From NCBI GenBank assembly GCA_025093555.1, contig JAIWNF010000067.1, forward strand, positions 62,001 to 126,000: a stretch of DNA of 64,000 nt, in the 5' to 3' direction. Position 1 is the first letter of the stretch. Every line of letters begins with the position of its first letter. Under the pieces are notes generated by a model. The model had not been told where the DNA came from and did no database searches. It worked only from the letters and a program-made list of their open reading frames with translations. Origin of the DNA: Circinella umbellata. Lineage: Eukaryota; Mucoromycota; Mucoromycetes; Mucorales; Lichtheimiaceae. Shown here piece after piece: positions 48,490-60,933 of the stretch. The position numbers and the translations under genes are program-made.

Positions 48490-49996
48490 AATGCCTGTAA
48501 TAATAATAAAAATAGTTGATTGACATATTTTCGACATTTCCTTTAACTTCAATTTTTCCTTTTTTTTTTTTTGGATATATGATTACTTGAGCCTTCGGCT
48601 GGGGATGAGTTCATTTTTTTCTGTAATGCAGCTTTTTGACTAGGTTTTCAAGCAAATTACTGCTGCATCTCCAAGTTTTCCACCGCGTTCTTCCAAGGCC
48701 CTTAAGTTCATTTTACATGTTCGTTTTCATTAGGAGTTTTGTTTTTATAGTACTGAAATGCATCAGCAAAGGACCCATTCTTTGGGGTTTGTCTCTTTAA
48801 AATATGAGAGTATTGAAGAAAAGGATAAAAATGATTTGTGCTGCGGAATTTCAGCTTCTGTTGTGTTTAAATGATTCCAAAACAGTGGTGTGCTTTCCTG
48901 TGGTTGTGCCCATCTGTAGTATATCTTTACACACCACGCAAAATAAAAGAAAGTCTGTTCGGTCAAGTCTTTATTGTGATTTATTGATTAGCCTCATGAA
49001 TCATTATATAGTTTTTGATTCATCCTATTGATATTTTGTACCGCTGACTTCCGCTCATCTTTATTTTATTGTATTGTTGCATCTCTGCTATTGTAGTTAT
49101 ATATATATCTTCTTCTACATTTTATTGATATGAATCAGTCATTTTCTAATTTATCATACGTATACTGTACTCCCAAATTTTATATCTTGTATCTCATCTT
49201 CTATTGTTATTCGTCTAGTATGACAATCTTTTTCTGATTTATACAATGCATCCCCCCCCCTCATGATTGTGTTTATTCTTATTTCGCAATGTTCAGTCGT
49301 GCCATTGATCCTGCCTTACTACCTATCCTACAAGTGTATCTTTGCATAAATAATATTTTCGAAGTAACATATAATGACGTCACTTCGAGTAATTTTTCTT
49401 TTTGCTCTAGTAGTATGATGATGATGATGGATTAACTTATCCAACTTATCGAAATTACATGACAAACTAATAAAAATAACCATATCGTACATTTATATTA
49501 TATATATATAGTACGGCTGATAGGATTGGGATAAAAATAATATAATGAATAATGCGAATGAGTTGATTATAAACCAATACAGTATAAAATTTAATATAAT
49601 GTTAGTCACTAGTTGTAAAGAAAAACTATAAAGTACGTACACACAATAACTATTGAAAAAAAAAAGATGAAGAAGACAAAATGTGTAGTTTTGGATATAA
49701 AGATATGATATTTCCAAACCACATTGAGAGGAATCGCAGCAATGCATAAGTCAATATGATATATAGTGTGTGTCTGCTCTTTACGGTACTTCCATTAACC
49801 AGAAATATTACTTATTCCTTTAGGTGAGTGGAATTTATGTAAAAAGTATTCATTATTACGGTCTGCTAGTAAATAAAAATAATATCAGCTAAATATATAT
49901 ATAATTTTATTATCATTGTTAATTCTTTATGTCATATTGACTAGTTGCAGTAGTTGTTTAAGAAAGTACTGTACGGAGTAAAATTAAACACCTGCT

Positions 49997-50044
49997 AAAA
50001 GTCGAGCACCTCCCTTCGTGCACTATGGTGGGTGCACGGCTTTT
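49997..50044. repeat. Imperfect hairpin
   Basis: AAAAGTCGAGCACCT at 49997-50011 pairs with GGGTGCACGGCTTTT ending at 50044 at 12 of 15 positions, around a TTCGTGCACTATGG loop. It stands alone in AT-rich DNA. Confidence 0.4.
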
Positions 50045-51786
50045 CATCATCAGCCTCGTTATTTCCGACCTGTGATTAAAAGAAAGCCACCTTTTATCTT
50101 CAGTGGTTTGCCATGAATCATTGTTTGGTAAAGCTTCAATGTTAGTTTACTGTAGTTATTTTAATTAACTAACTAAACTACGTTATCAAGGACATATGGA
50201 ATGGTGTTCTCAGAATCACAGGAAATATCTCTGTGTGTCTATCCTCCGAATTAATTTCATACACTACTTTTCGATTACATCTATTGCACAGTACTGTTGT
50301 ATTATAGGCAAGTATGGCATTTATTTCCACTTTTTATATATTTTTTATAAGAGCATTCACTACTTTTATTTATAGGTACTTTTGTTTTGGTACAACTGTC
50401 AAGAAATTGTACGACACAGGATAAAAATGAGTGTCATTATGCATAAGAATTGAGGATTTTGCTCATTTGTGTATGTGTATATACGTTGCATTTAGCGGTA
50501 CGTTCATTATTTGTTAAATTATGAGGTTATAATTTGGATGAATTGGTAAACTAAAATACTTTTTCTACTGCGAACTTAATAGTGGGATGGATAACATCAG
50601 AATTTTCGTTAATCAGCTATATATGTTTTATTCTGGCATGGTTACCATTGCTGTATTCGAATAATAAAGTGCTTTTACATATCCTTATTAACTGATTTAG
50701 TGATAGAAATATGTCAGTTCTTTAGACAAGTGTTCGTAACTACTTCGGCCACGTATTGGATTTAGTAACTTAAATGGATCTAGCCCTGTTCTAAAATAAA
50801 AAAGGACTTGACTCCGTTTTGACTTGAGCGTGGTCCCGTTGTAAAATGGAGTGTAACGCAAGTTTCTTTTCGGGTTATTCCTCAATAGATAATTTTGAAA
50901 AAAAAACATTGACTTCAATGCCACATATCTAGAAGTTCATGGAATCGTATTATCATCAGTTTTCATTTTTTTTTCATTGGCCTCCAAACAATAGTATCGC
51001 TAGATGGAAATTTAGAGGGACAACCTAAGATTTACAGTATTCATCTTAATATTTTATACAGTGTTGATGGCCAAACTTTTATATCTTTAAGCGCAAAATA
51101 TTATTATCATATTAATACTTACTCTGTACGTAAAAAATTAAAAAAGTATGTTACGTATACTTTATAGTTGTACGTATGACATAAATATACATTTTTCTTA
51201 TTTCTGATAGGATAGGTTATTTTCATTGTTCCCAATTCTATAATTAAATTATTTATACAACATTATATATAATTTACATATAATGAAAAAAAAAAGTTTT
51301 ATATTAATAGCTACCCCTTATTCTCTTTAATGTTGTCTCCTTCTTTATATCGTATATATAATATACCGAAAGAAATATAAAACTACCAAGAATAGTATAT
51401 TAAATCAAAATAAATACTTTACGTACGCAATTACTAAATATAAGTTATAATCTTACTGTTGTTATGATACGTAATTACTTTATATAATAAAATTTAATAA
51501 ATTAAAATGAATACATGAAAGAAAAACAAAACAAAGAAGCAACTGCATAAATATTACAATTTATATTTATCGCTATGTATCAATAACAAAATAGCATATG
51601 TATCTAATATATAACAACAAAACATAATTAAATTAAAACATGTTTTTATAGATACAAAGAAATTATAGGTATAATAATTGTTTTAACATAATAAAAAAAA
51701 GATATATAAACATATGCCATTTGATTTATCTTTTTATCATTATCATTGACGTATATTTTTATCTTATCATACTACATCTTATTACT

Positions 51787-52668
51787 ATGGAACCATCTAT
51801 CTTGACTTTTGATCAACAAGAGAACTTAATTACTACTAATACTAGTACTATTGTAAATCAAGATATACTTTTATCAATCAAGAACAATGTTGCGACGATT
51901 ACATTCAATCGTCCTAAACGTGGTAATGCTATGACTGTTCAAATGGTCGAATTTATACTTGAAACACTTCCAGAACTTGCAAGTGATCCTACTGTTCGCG
52001 CTTTGGTTCTCACTGGTAACGGTAAAAACTTCAGTACAGGCATGGATATGGATATGCAAGGTATTCAATTTCCAGATTTTGTGGAACGAATGCGACATTA
52101 TTTTGATTTGGGTCAACGATTACTTGAAGCTGTGAATACTTTTCCAAAACCTGTTATTGCACGTATTAATGGACCTTGTCTTGGATTGGCGTTTGGTCTT
52201 GTATTTACATCCGATATTCGTGTTGCTTCTGATACTACTTATTTCCAATTACCTGAAGTCAAAGAAGGTCTTATTCTTGTTCTCAGTTCTCCTTATATCT
52301 TTAACGAATTGACGAAACTTCAAGCAAAAGAATATGCATTGACAGGTCGTGCTATTACTGCTACTGAAGCAGAAGGTGTATTTTTAAATGCTGTAACCAA
52401 GCCTTCATTATTGGATGAAAAAACAAATTATTATCTTTCTATGTTAATGGATTCAGCACCTGAAGCAATGACCAAGACAAAAATGTTAATTGATATGATT
52501 TCAAGCGGTGGTGATATCGAACAATTTTCTCGTATCATGGAAGTAACCAATGATGCTGTAGAAGGCATGTTTTCATCTGAAGAAGCTATTTATGGTGTTC
52601 ATTCTGTATTTATGCACAAGAAAAAGCCAGATTGGAATGAATATTCAAACTTTAAATCAAAATTATAA
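51787..52668 (+). CDS. Enoyl-CoA hydratase/isomerase family protein
   Basis: Crotonase-fold enzyme, 293 residues, one exon. Core: VATITFNRPKRGNAMTVQMV, the oxyanion-hole segment GNGKNFSTGMDMDMQG, a second oxyanion segment NGPCLGLAFGL and the Glu-containing YFQLPEVKEG. The C-terminal helices are also present (EYALTGRAITATEAEGVFLN). There is no PTS1-type terminus (ends KSKL; SKL is the canonical PTS1 tripeptide, so the last three residues S-K-L do in fact read as a peroxisomal signal). This suggests a peroxisomal fatty-acyl-CoA role. The start was placed at the ATG of MEPS; an upstream in-frame extension is hydrophobic and AT-biased and looks non-coding. It is the only intron-free enzyme gene here and sits at the edge of the gene desert. 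Confidence 0.88.
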   Translation: MEPSILTFDQQENLITTNTSTIVNQDILLSIKNNVATITFNRPKRGNAMTVQMVEFILETLPELASDPTVRALVLTGNGKNFSTGMDMDMQGIQFPDFVERMRHYFDLGQRLLEAVNTFPKPVIARINGPCLGLAFGLVFTSDIRVASDTTYFQLPEVKEGLILVLSSPYIFNELTKLQAKEYALTGRAITATEAEGVFLNAVTKPSLLDEKTNYYLSMLMDSAPEAMTKTKMLIDMISSGGDIEQFSRIMEVTNDAVEGMFSSEEAIYGVHSVFMHKKKPDWNEYSNFKSKL

Positions 52669-52948
52669 TTCTTTTTACGTGTTATTATTATCATTATTCA
52701 AATTATATACAATTTTATTTTAATATTCTTTTTATATAAATCAATACTTAGAGCTACAAATCTTTTCCTAAACCCTTTTTTTTTTTACCAATAGCTTAAC
52801 ATAATTAATAAATATTCTAGTCATCATAATTGATAATTAATAATTACTGTTTATTTATTATATACAATTTGATAATACTGTGTGTATTTGTGTGATGAGT
52901 GTTTCTTTTTTATACAAGGGGGTTGAATTCATTCATTACATACTAAAA

Positions 52949-55900
52949 CTATTTCTGATTAAATAATATCTGATCCACGCGTTCTTTCAGAGTTTGAATT
53001 TCTTGTGAATTGCTAATAATAAATCATTTATAAGCATATAAGTAGAACAATCTATTAGCAAAAAAAAAAACAAAATAAAACATTATTATACTTACTTTTG
53101 TATCCATTGACGTACATGAAGAATTGCTTGTTGCATATAAGATGGTATCTTTTGTTTAATGAATATCTCAGAATGATCATTTGCTCGTAAGTGATGAATA
53201 GTGTATTTTGGATCATGTGCTTCATAAATTACATTGGTAAGACCAATAACCTTTTGTTTTGTTTTTTAAGAAAGAAAACATAATCAATAACTGTTTTGAA
53301 AAAAATTGGGAAAAAAAAGATTTACCTGTCCTTCCAATCCATTCACAGGACGATGAGGTGATTTTAATTTGACTTGACATAATCCTCCACTTGGATCTAC
53401 TACTAATAATGTTTGATACCACAAGGTCCTGCCTTCTTGAGTATGTACGTCTTTATCTGAACATGTAAAATCTAATTTATTTATTAATTGATAAGTTCTT
53501 TTTGCTTTGATTTCCATAATCATCACAAAATAAATAAAAGACAACTTACGTAAAACCAATACAGCAATGTCAATTTCAGAACCTTTTTCAAGTGTATCCA
53601 ATGAACCAGTTGTAGTGATAAAACGGGGTATATAAAGTGTGGATTTCAATTTCTCTTCATCAACATGAGATACATTTTCCCATCGTGTTTTATGTGTCGT
53701 TTTTAAATATAATATTGATGTTGCCTTATTATTATTGCTTTTGTCTAATAATGTATACGGCATTGTAAAAAATATTCGATATCGACTTCCTTCATGAATA
53801 TCCATATGATTCAATTCATTAGCATTCAATAATAACAGACTAGCCATTTTTTGTTGAATATTCTTTCTAGAAAGTGATGGAGAATGATAATCACATAATT
53901 GCATCTTAAAATGCGCTGAAACAATTCGATCTTCTAATTTTAATGGTGAAGTGGACGAAGTAGATGATGAAGAAGACGAGAACGAATGATCATCACCATT
54001 AAAAGATTTTTCCCGACGTTGTAGATTGTTCATTCGCATACCACCATGTTCATGAAATCGTGGTGCCCAACCAGACTGTTCTTCGTCTATCATGGATTGA
54101 TGAATTTCAGTTTCCATACGTTTTCGTACATCTTCTTCTTCTCGTGCTGTACGTTTTATCTTTTTTTTACTACCAGGTAAAGTTTCAGTATACATTAAAG
54201 GATATTTGCGACATACAATCACATCTAATGCTGTCACTAATCCACCATTCTCATATATAGTTGATAAAGATCGAAAGACAAGTCGATGGCGTTGATATCC
54301 TAATTTTGTATCCCAAGATGCTATTCGAGAAGCATTAGTTGTTATTGATAAATAAGTGTCCTTTGATGATGTACTTAATGGTGATCGTGGTTGTGAATCT
54401 CCACTCAACTATAAATTATAATATTAGATGAGAAAAAGTGTTTAAGGACAAAAGGGGATTAATTTATTTCATACCTGAGCTCCGCAAATTGATAATTTAG
54501 ATCCAATAGTCAATTTACCATTTTCAATGGCTCTTTCCATTCTTGGATCTATTACTGCATTAATTTGATACCAGCCATCTGTCAAAATTAACTCATATTT
54601 TCGAGTACCTAATCAAATATGTATGTTTATAGAGCTTATTAGTTAGAAAAATAAATATATATATAAAAGATATTTTATCATTTACCTTGAGAAATATTTT
54701 GATTATTATGATTTACTTTATTGATCCCTGCAATAACAAGAACCATATGTTTAGCAGGTGTGTCATCATGTTCATAAATTCGTTTTAATACAGGTCGATG
54801 TCCAAGATTAATTTCGCGTTCATATCTAAATAATACATATTTACAGTGATTTAATTTTAGATTTAGGAGCTAGTTATTTCATTTTTTTTTGTTTTCTGTG
54901 TGTTACCTATATAAAAGTTGTTCTACAACTTTATCCAAACACCACCATTCTTTAAATTTTGTTGGGTAAGATCGAATCATACATGCAATTTTCCATAATA
55001 TCCAGCGATAATGATTTTCTACCCATATCATGGATACAAATTGTTCAGAAGCACCTGCTTTAAGCATCGCTTCACGAACATCCTTTGGTCCCCGTCCAGA
55101 AAATCGTACATTAATGGCGTTATTGGCTGTTAATTGAAGTATCTCATCATCACTATAAAAAGAAAAATAAAATAATACATCTATTTATATAACTCTTCTT
55201 TTTTTTTCCCTTTCTCCCTTTCTTTCTCTAGTCAACGTAAACAAAATTCAATTTCATTGATCTTGGCTTTCATTCTTTAGTAACTTACATTTTCATATCT
55301 TTCAAATCCATCATAGTAAGTTGTAGAGGTTTTCCTAATTCTGATAATGAATAACGAGTGGAGTTGGCTATTATACATAAACATTATTAAATTAGCAAAA
55401 AAATAAATAAAAGAAATGATGAATAGCTCTTGTAATTGTTTGAAGTAACTAGTAGTAATATTAATTACCTTTCATTGAAAATACAGTTTTCCCTTTACAA
55501 CGAACTGATGCAGATGATAATTTACCAGAAGCAGCAGCTTTGGTAAGTTCAATATTTGATTGTATCACAGGTGATTTGAATGGTTTCATTTTCAACATGG
55601 TTGCTTGAGGTCGTCTTTTTAACCTTTTTTGTGGATGTGGAGGAAGAGGAGGCAATTTTTCTGGTGATTTTTGTATAGGTTTTGGTAAAGAAATAGGTGA
55701 TGGTGATAAGGAAGATGTTGGTATATTTTCCAATTGAGGAGAATTGGCTTCTCGTAATGGGGATTGCTGTGATTGTTGAAAGGAATTTTCACGTAATGGG
55801 GATAATGAAAAATCTGCTGTTTGCCGTAATGGTGATTGTTGAAAAGAGTCTTCACGTAATGGTGAAGAAGATTGTGATTGACATTGAGATGAAGGCGATT

Positions 55901-57707
55901 GTGATGCCTGAGTTAATTCTTTCGTCGTTTCTGAAGAATTAAAAAGAGCCACGGCACGTTGTTTTGCTGCCGTAGATACTGAAATTAATGTTTTGCTATT
56001 AGCTTTCATAAATCCTCCGTGAGATGACATAAGATCTTCATATTTGAATTGTATTTGTAATTGTTCATCTTCATCTTCATTAATGATATCTTTGTCGTTT
56101 TCGTAGTGATTATCCTCTGTAGGTCGTTTCTCGCCACAAATGGGATCCAGAATAGTTATGGATGATTGTTTCTCTTCTTCTTCTTCTTCTTTTTCTTCTT
56201 CCTTCTTTGGTATTTTGGATCGTTCAACCGGTGATGATTGACTTGACAATAATAATTTTTGAGCTTTTCGAAGGGCATCACCTGATGTAGCAGGAATGGA
56301 ATGACCTGAACCTGTCATGAATCCAGCACCCGAAAAAGTATTAAATGGTAATGGTACGTCATTTTCAGTCTTATTTGCATTAAATTGTACTTGTTGCGGC
56401 TTTTGTGGTTGTTTTTCTGTAGGCTCATCATTTTGTTGGTCAGATGATTGTGAAGCGAAAAGTAATTTTTTCGCTTTGGAAAATGCTTCTTCTGAACTGT
56501 GGGGCACACTACGACCAGAAGCTGTCATAAATCCACTGAAAACCTTTGGGTCTTGCATTTTCGGTTCCTTCACTTTCCCATTCTTTGTGGAACTAGATAT
56601 CATCTTCGATGGTAATGATTGAGAAGCTGTGTTTTTACTGTCGTCGATATTAGATATCTTCATTTGCTTATCGTTACTAGATTTATCAGTGGCATCATCT
56701 ACTGGTTCGTCATAATCACTATTCAATAATGCAAGTGCCTTTTGTTGCATTTCACTATTGATATTCAATGACTTTTTGCTACCAGCAGTCATAAATCCGT
56801 TAAATTGTTTCAATGTTAATTCTATTTGTTTTTTGTTAAAAGGTGTATTTGTCAATGTTTCGTCCCTTTTTGGTTGCTTATCGTCATTAACATTTTCAGA
56901 TAAAAATTGTTGTTGTTGTTCCTCTTGTTTGTCATCATTATTAGTATTACGTTCCAAATCATTTATCAAGGATGGTAAATCGACATCAAATTCTAGACCC
57001 CACATTTCTTCATCTTCATCAATCTCTATATCGTTTATATCATCATCGATAGCACATAATTGTCGATCTTCCGTAGCAATGTTAATTGGAGATGCTATAT
57101 CTCTTTTAATAGGTGAAGGCGGATCGATTGTCGTAGTCGTAGTCGTACTTGTTGTCGTGTTAGCTATATGATAATATAAAAATGTGAGTACATTTTTTTT
57201 TTCTTTTTCTCTTGTTCAACATTTGTCTATTACCTTGCTTAATGGAATTTTCTAATGCTTCTTTTTCAAATTTATTTTGGTTATCATTATTATTGAAATC
57301 AATGTCATGTTGATTTAAATTGATTTCTCGTAGTACTTGATGTTGTTGAGGTGACGCGACGACGCGATCGTTATGGCTCTGCGGATCTCGAAAGACTTGT
57401 AAAGATGTACCTGAACGTCCACGAGGATTGGTATTCATTGGTTTACTTGAACTGGACTATACATTTAAATAGTTGGCAAAAAAAGAATGCGTAAGCGAGT
57501 GGTCCATTGAGAGAGTTAAAGAAAAGTATAATTATTATTTTTCGTGCTACTATTAAAATTCTTTATTTATTACTAATAATTATAATTTACGTTTTCATGA
57601 ATTTGTCCTACTTGCTTTTCAGCTAAAGCTACATTACGAAAGAGTTGGTCTCTAAAACCAGGTGAACCCCAGTCGTCAAAGAATTCATCAGATTGTGACG
57701 AGTCCAT
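52949..57707 (-). CDS. BRH2: BRCA2/Brh2 homologue (RAD51 mediator with BRC repeats)
   Basis: Loads Rad51 on ssDNA in homologous recombination. Eleven minus-strand exons: 57707-57591, 57456-57234, 57163-55469, 55367-55289, 55152-54907, 54825-54686, 54608-54475, 54408-53550, 53471-53326, 53250-53096, 53012-52949; 1285 residues, all junctions in frame. Four BRC-like repeats start near residues 237 (FMTAGSKKSLNINSEMQQKA), 325 (FMTASGRSVPHSSEEAFSKA), 395 (FMTGSGHSIPATSGDALRKA) and 498 (FMKANSKTLISVSTAAKQRA). A Ser-Pro region has four SPLR motifs (547-584). The DSS1/DNA-binding region follows: helical domain (SMIWVENHYRWILWKIACM), OB1 (HDDTPAKHMVLVIAGI, TDGWYQINAVIDP), OB2 (SWDTKLGYQRHRLVFRSLST) with a short tower-like insert rich in R/E/K, and a last OB fold. 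Brh2 of smuts is the best-known fungal relative. An RFX factor and BRCA2 in one window is coincidence as far as I can see. Confidence 0.93.
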
Positions 57708-57952
57708 GGAGGGATATCTCGTTTATATATGTATATGATGTTTATGTCAAAAAAAAAAGGAGGGAAGGAACGAGTAGGTTTCGCGCAGTTTAATTGTTCA
57801 ACAATGCTTTTTTAGAACTCCAAAAGTCACAGGTCTTAAGAGAATCCCACTTTTTTTTTTTAAGATAGTTTTCTCCTACTTCTTTTCTTTTTTTCTTCGT
57901 GTAGCATTTTTTTTTCAAAGTGTTTTCAGGTGTCTCTGTTTTCTGAATTCAT
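57708..57952. promoter_or_regulatory. Divergent promoter, BRH2 (minus) / IMA1-like (plus)
   Basis: The 245-bp spacer lies between two outward start codons and so is probably a shared bidirectional promoter. A- and T-runs at 57750-57760 and 57851-57860 are visible; no specific cell-cycle or RFX box was identified. Confidence 0.5.
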
Positions 57953-60134
57953 ATGAGTGACCACGTTACCAGCAGAAGACCACCATGGAGAACAGTAATA
58001 CTTGGATTTCTTGGAATCACTGATCTCCCAATCAAAGTAAACTGCTGGTATTGTAGTCAAGATTCTTATTTACTACCTGGAGGCAAACAAACAGAACACT
58101 ATTGGCACTGTAATATTTGTGAAAATACCAATGTCAAAGACGAGGTAAGAAAAGACAAACATTTTATAAAGACTAGTCTTTATATATATATATACAGATT
58201 GAAAAAACTGAACTAAACGCACTTTATTTATTTTTGGAAATAGAATGGGGATATAGTAGATACTTTACCTGTCATGTATGATGCCAAATTAAATCGAACT
58301 GGTAAGAAAGAATGAAAATAAGAATGTTCATATATATATGTATATTTGACAAGTAGAAGGTTTTTTTTGTGGAATATAATAAACTAATAAACTTGGGGTG
58401 ATAATAATAATAATAATAATATTAATAGTTACACCTATTCAAGATACTTCAAGAAAATTTCAGACTCGACGTCTATGTGAAGCTTGTGAACGAAATCAAG
58501 CACTAATATACCAAATCATGAGTGATTACATTCGAGACGAAAATGTAAGTTATACATAATATGTAGCATTGCTATTATAACTGCTAACATGAAGCGCAAC
58601 AACGTCTTTTTTTTAACTTGGAATTGTATACATTTTTTTTCTTCCCAGGATCCTGATTATGACTACTATGTCCGAACAGCTGATGATTATAAGGCATCCT
58701 TACACCAAAAGTATGCACTGTGTGACGATTGCCAAGCTATCGTTGACGAGATTGTAATAGAACAAAAGGCAGCATTACGACAACGACGATTTAATGAAAA
58801 ATTAACACGAAGTTTAACAACAAAAGCACCGAGAAAACCTTCAAAAACGGAATATCGAGTATCAGGACTGTTGTGGTTCTGGCTTCATGGAATGACATGG
58901 TTCATATGTTTTTATGGTAGAATACCCAATGTCCCAACATGAGAATAATTTAGGAGGAGAGAAAAAACTTTTAGTTATATATATATATATATACTGGGGG
59001 AAAAAAGAAAAATATTTACTTATTGTTTTTTTTTAATTATATATATACATATATATATTAGCCCTTTGGTATCCACCGATTCGACGTGAAAATACAGATT
59101 TGATGGCAGATATTACACGATTTTGGGAATCATCATCAACAACGATTGTAATTTCAACAATTTCTTTTCGTGATACATCTTCAAAGTTTACATTTTCACA
59201 AGTTGCAAAAAGTGGATTAATGTTTGTGATACAAACGACTTGGAATATAGCACAGATTATTCATACGTCGACTCTGTGTCTTGTGGCACCAGAAAAGGAA
59301 GAAAGCTGTCAATGGGATATTTCAAACCACGCCTTATTTCTTTCAATTATCTGTTTTATTTCATTTCTATGGATGGATTGGCATCCCAAAGCATCAAAAA
59401 CTTACTTTGAAGAATCTCGAATACAACGGTGGGGAATTTATAAGGTAAGAATTCTGATTTATAGTATCTACGTATTGTATTATGTATATATAGTGTACTG
59501 ATTATATTCAATTTTCGTTTTCATATGAAAATAGACTGTTCAACGGTTTTTATATTTGTTACGATTTGGGTTGTTAGGATTGCTTGGTTATGGAAGTGAA
59601 CAAATGATCAATGTAACCATGGAGATTGTATTGGTTGGCATGCCACTGGTAAAGTATAAAATATTATAACTCAAACATGTTGGTCGGTAATGGATCACTA
59701 ATCGATATTTTTTTATACATCAGTTGTTAGTATTTTCTGTATTTATTGTTAAAGTTGCTACGGCAGATGTACGCTTAAGTAAATCTGCAGGCACATTTGA
59801 AGGTCTAAAACGAACATACGCAGAAATCCAACGATTTGCCACAGCCAAAATGACCAAAGTTGGTAAAGAATCAATTGAAGCAGCACGTTATGTGCCAGCT
59901 TCTAAATTGAGACAAAATGCGATAAGACCGGACGATGGTGACATTGATAATACAGAAGATGATGAAGATGTAAAAAAAGTAACAGAAGCTATGATGAAAA
60001 AACGATCTTTGTTTAGACTTCCGTTATCAAAAGAACATCAAACAAGTGCAAATCAAGAACACCATGATGAGGATGGTGATATGGAAGGCATTGTCACTGG
60101 TATCCATAAAATTGCATTTGAGAATAATATATAG
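57953..60134 (+). CDS. IMA1: Inner nuclear membrane protein, Ima1/Samp1 (TMEM201) family
   Basis: Ima1/Samp1 proteins sit in the inner nuclear membrane and link it to chromatin and LINC complexes. Seven exons: 57953-58144, 58244-58301, 58429-58544, 58649-58916, 59062-59444, 59535-59648, 59724-60134 (513 residues; fission yeast 574). The N-terminal Ima1 domain has four CxxC pairs: CWYC, CNIC, CEAC, CDDC, expected to bind zinc. Between them lie YWHCNICENTN and RKFQTRRLCEACERNQALIY. Hydrophobic segments follow: VSGLLWFWLHGMTWFICFY, LSIICFISFLWMDW, FLYLLRFGLLGLLGYG and EIVLVGMPLLLVFSVFIVK. The C-terminal tail is charged and acidic. It shares a 245-bp divergent promoter with BRH2. Confidence 0.9.
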
Positions 60135-60933
60135 TTTAATAAAAACTACATCTTTTTTTTTCTTATTCCGTCCCCCCTCCCGCGCCGGATTTCATATATA
60201 CACAGACATATACACACACTTCCCCACATCCCCTACCCTTAACCATATTTTTATTCACTTATACACACATACATAATCAGCACTCAATCTCTTTACAGTT
60301 GTTTTTTCCCTTTACTTTTAAATAGCATATTTTTCTTCCCCACTTTACCCTGTAATTTCATAATAGACCTAATAGCATTTCCATTCCATCATCCCAAAAA
60401 AAATATTGTTGTTCCTGTTTTGATCCAATTAATTATTAGATATATATATATATGTATATTTACAAGGTCCAGATACCAAGATAAGATTGATTCTTGCTGT
60501 ATTATATAATTAACAAACATTGAAAGATAGGGAGGGAAGTGACAGATAATATTTGAGTCAGCAGCAATCGCTATGTTCTTATATCAATCAAAATAATCAA
60601 GAGGATAATATATACCTACAAATCTCTACATATACGCGACCTAGCAAATTAGACACACATCACAATTAACAAAAAACAAAAAGAAACAAATGTATATTAT
60701 AAACATAGATTAATAATTACAATAGATAAAAAAAAATAAGAGAACAGAGGAAAGCAACATTTTTTTTTTACATGTAGCAATTTTTTTTGTTTGATTGGGT
60801 TTGAATAATGAGGAATAAATGGATAATAATAATTAAATGACAAAAGGTGTAGGAGGGAAAGGTAGTTGAAAAAAAATAGTGATCTCTATGTTTTGTTGTT
60901 ATTTCTGAATATGCATTTAGATATATAATTACT
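60135..60933. other. Convergent intergenic spacer
   Basis: Between the IMA1-like stop and the carrier stop. A C-rich patch at 60169-60240, then AT-rich 3' UTR-like sequence with (TA)n at 60440-60455. No gene seen. Confidence 0.4.

Larger units (their letters stand above)
43926..51786. other. 7.9-kb gene desert with transposon relics
   Basis: No intact gene found on either strand. The region is very AT-rich (longest at 44200-45100 and 51000-51780) and carries the MITE at 45175-45502, a related inverted-repeat fragment at 46707-46805, a short tandem repeat and hairpin at 47039-47155, a degenerate acidic ORF at 47258-47766, a GC-rich hairpin cluster at 48381-48489 and an imperfect hairpin at 49997-50044. 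Short ORFs elsewhere lack recognisable features. Confidence 0.5.

Noticed and set aside
49981..50060. tRNA-like hairpin
   Set aside because: No cloverleaf, no T-loop GGTTCRA and no acceptor stem could be drawn.
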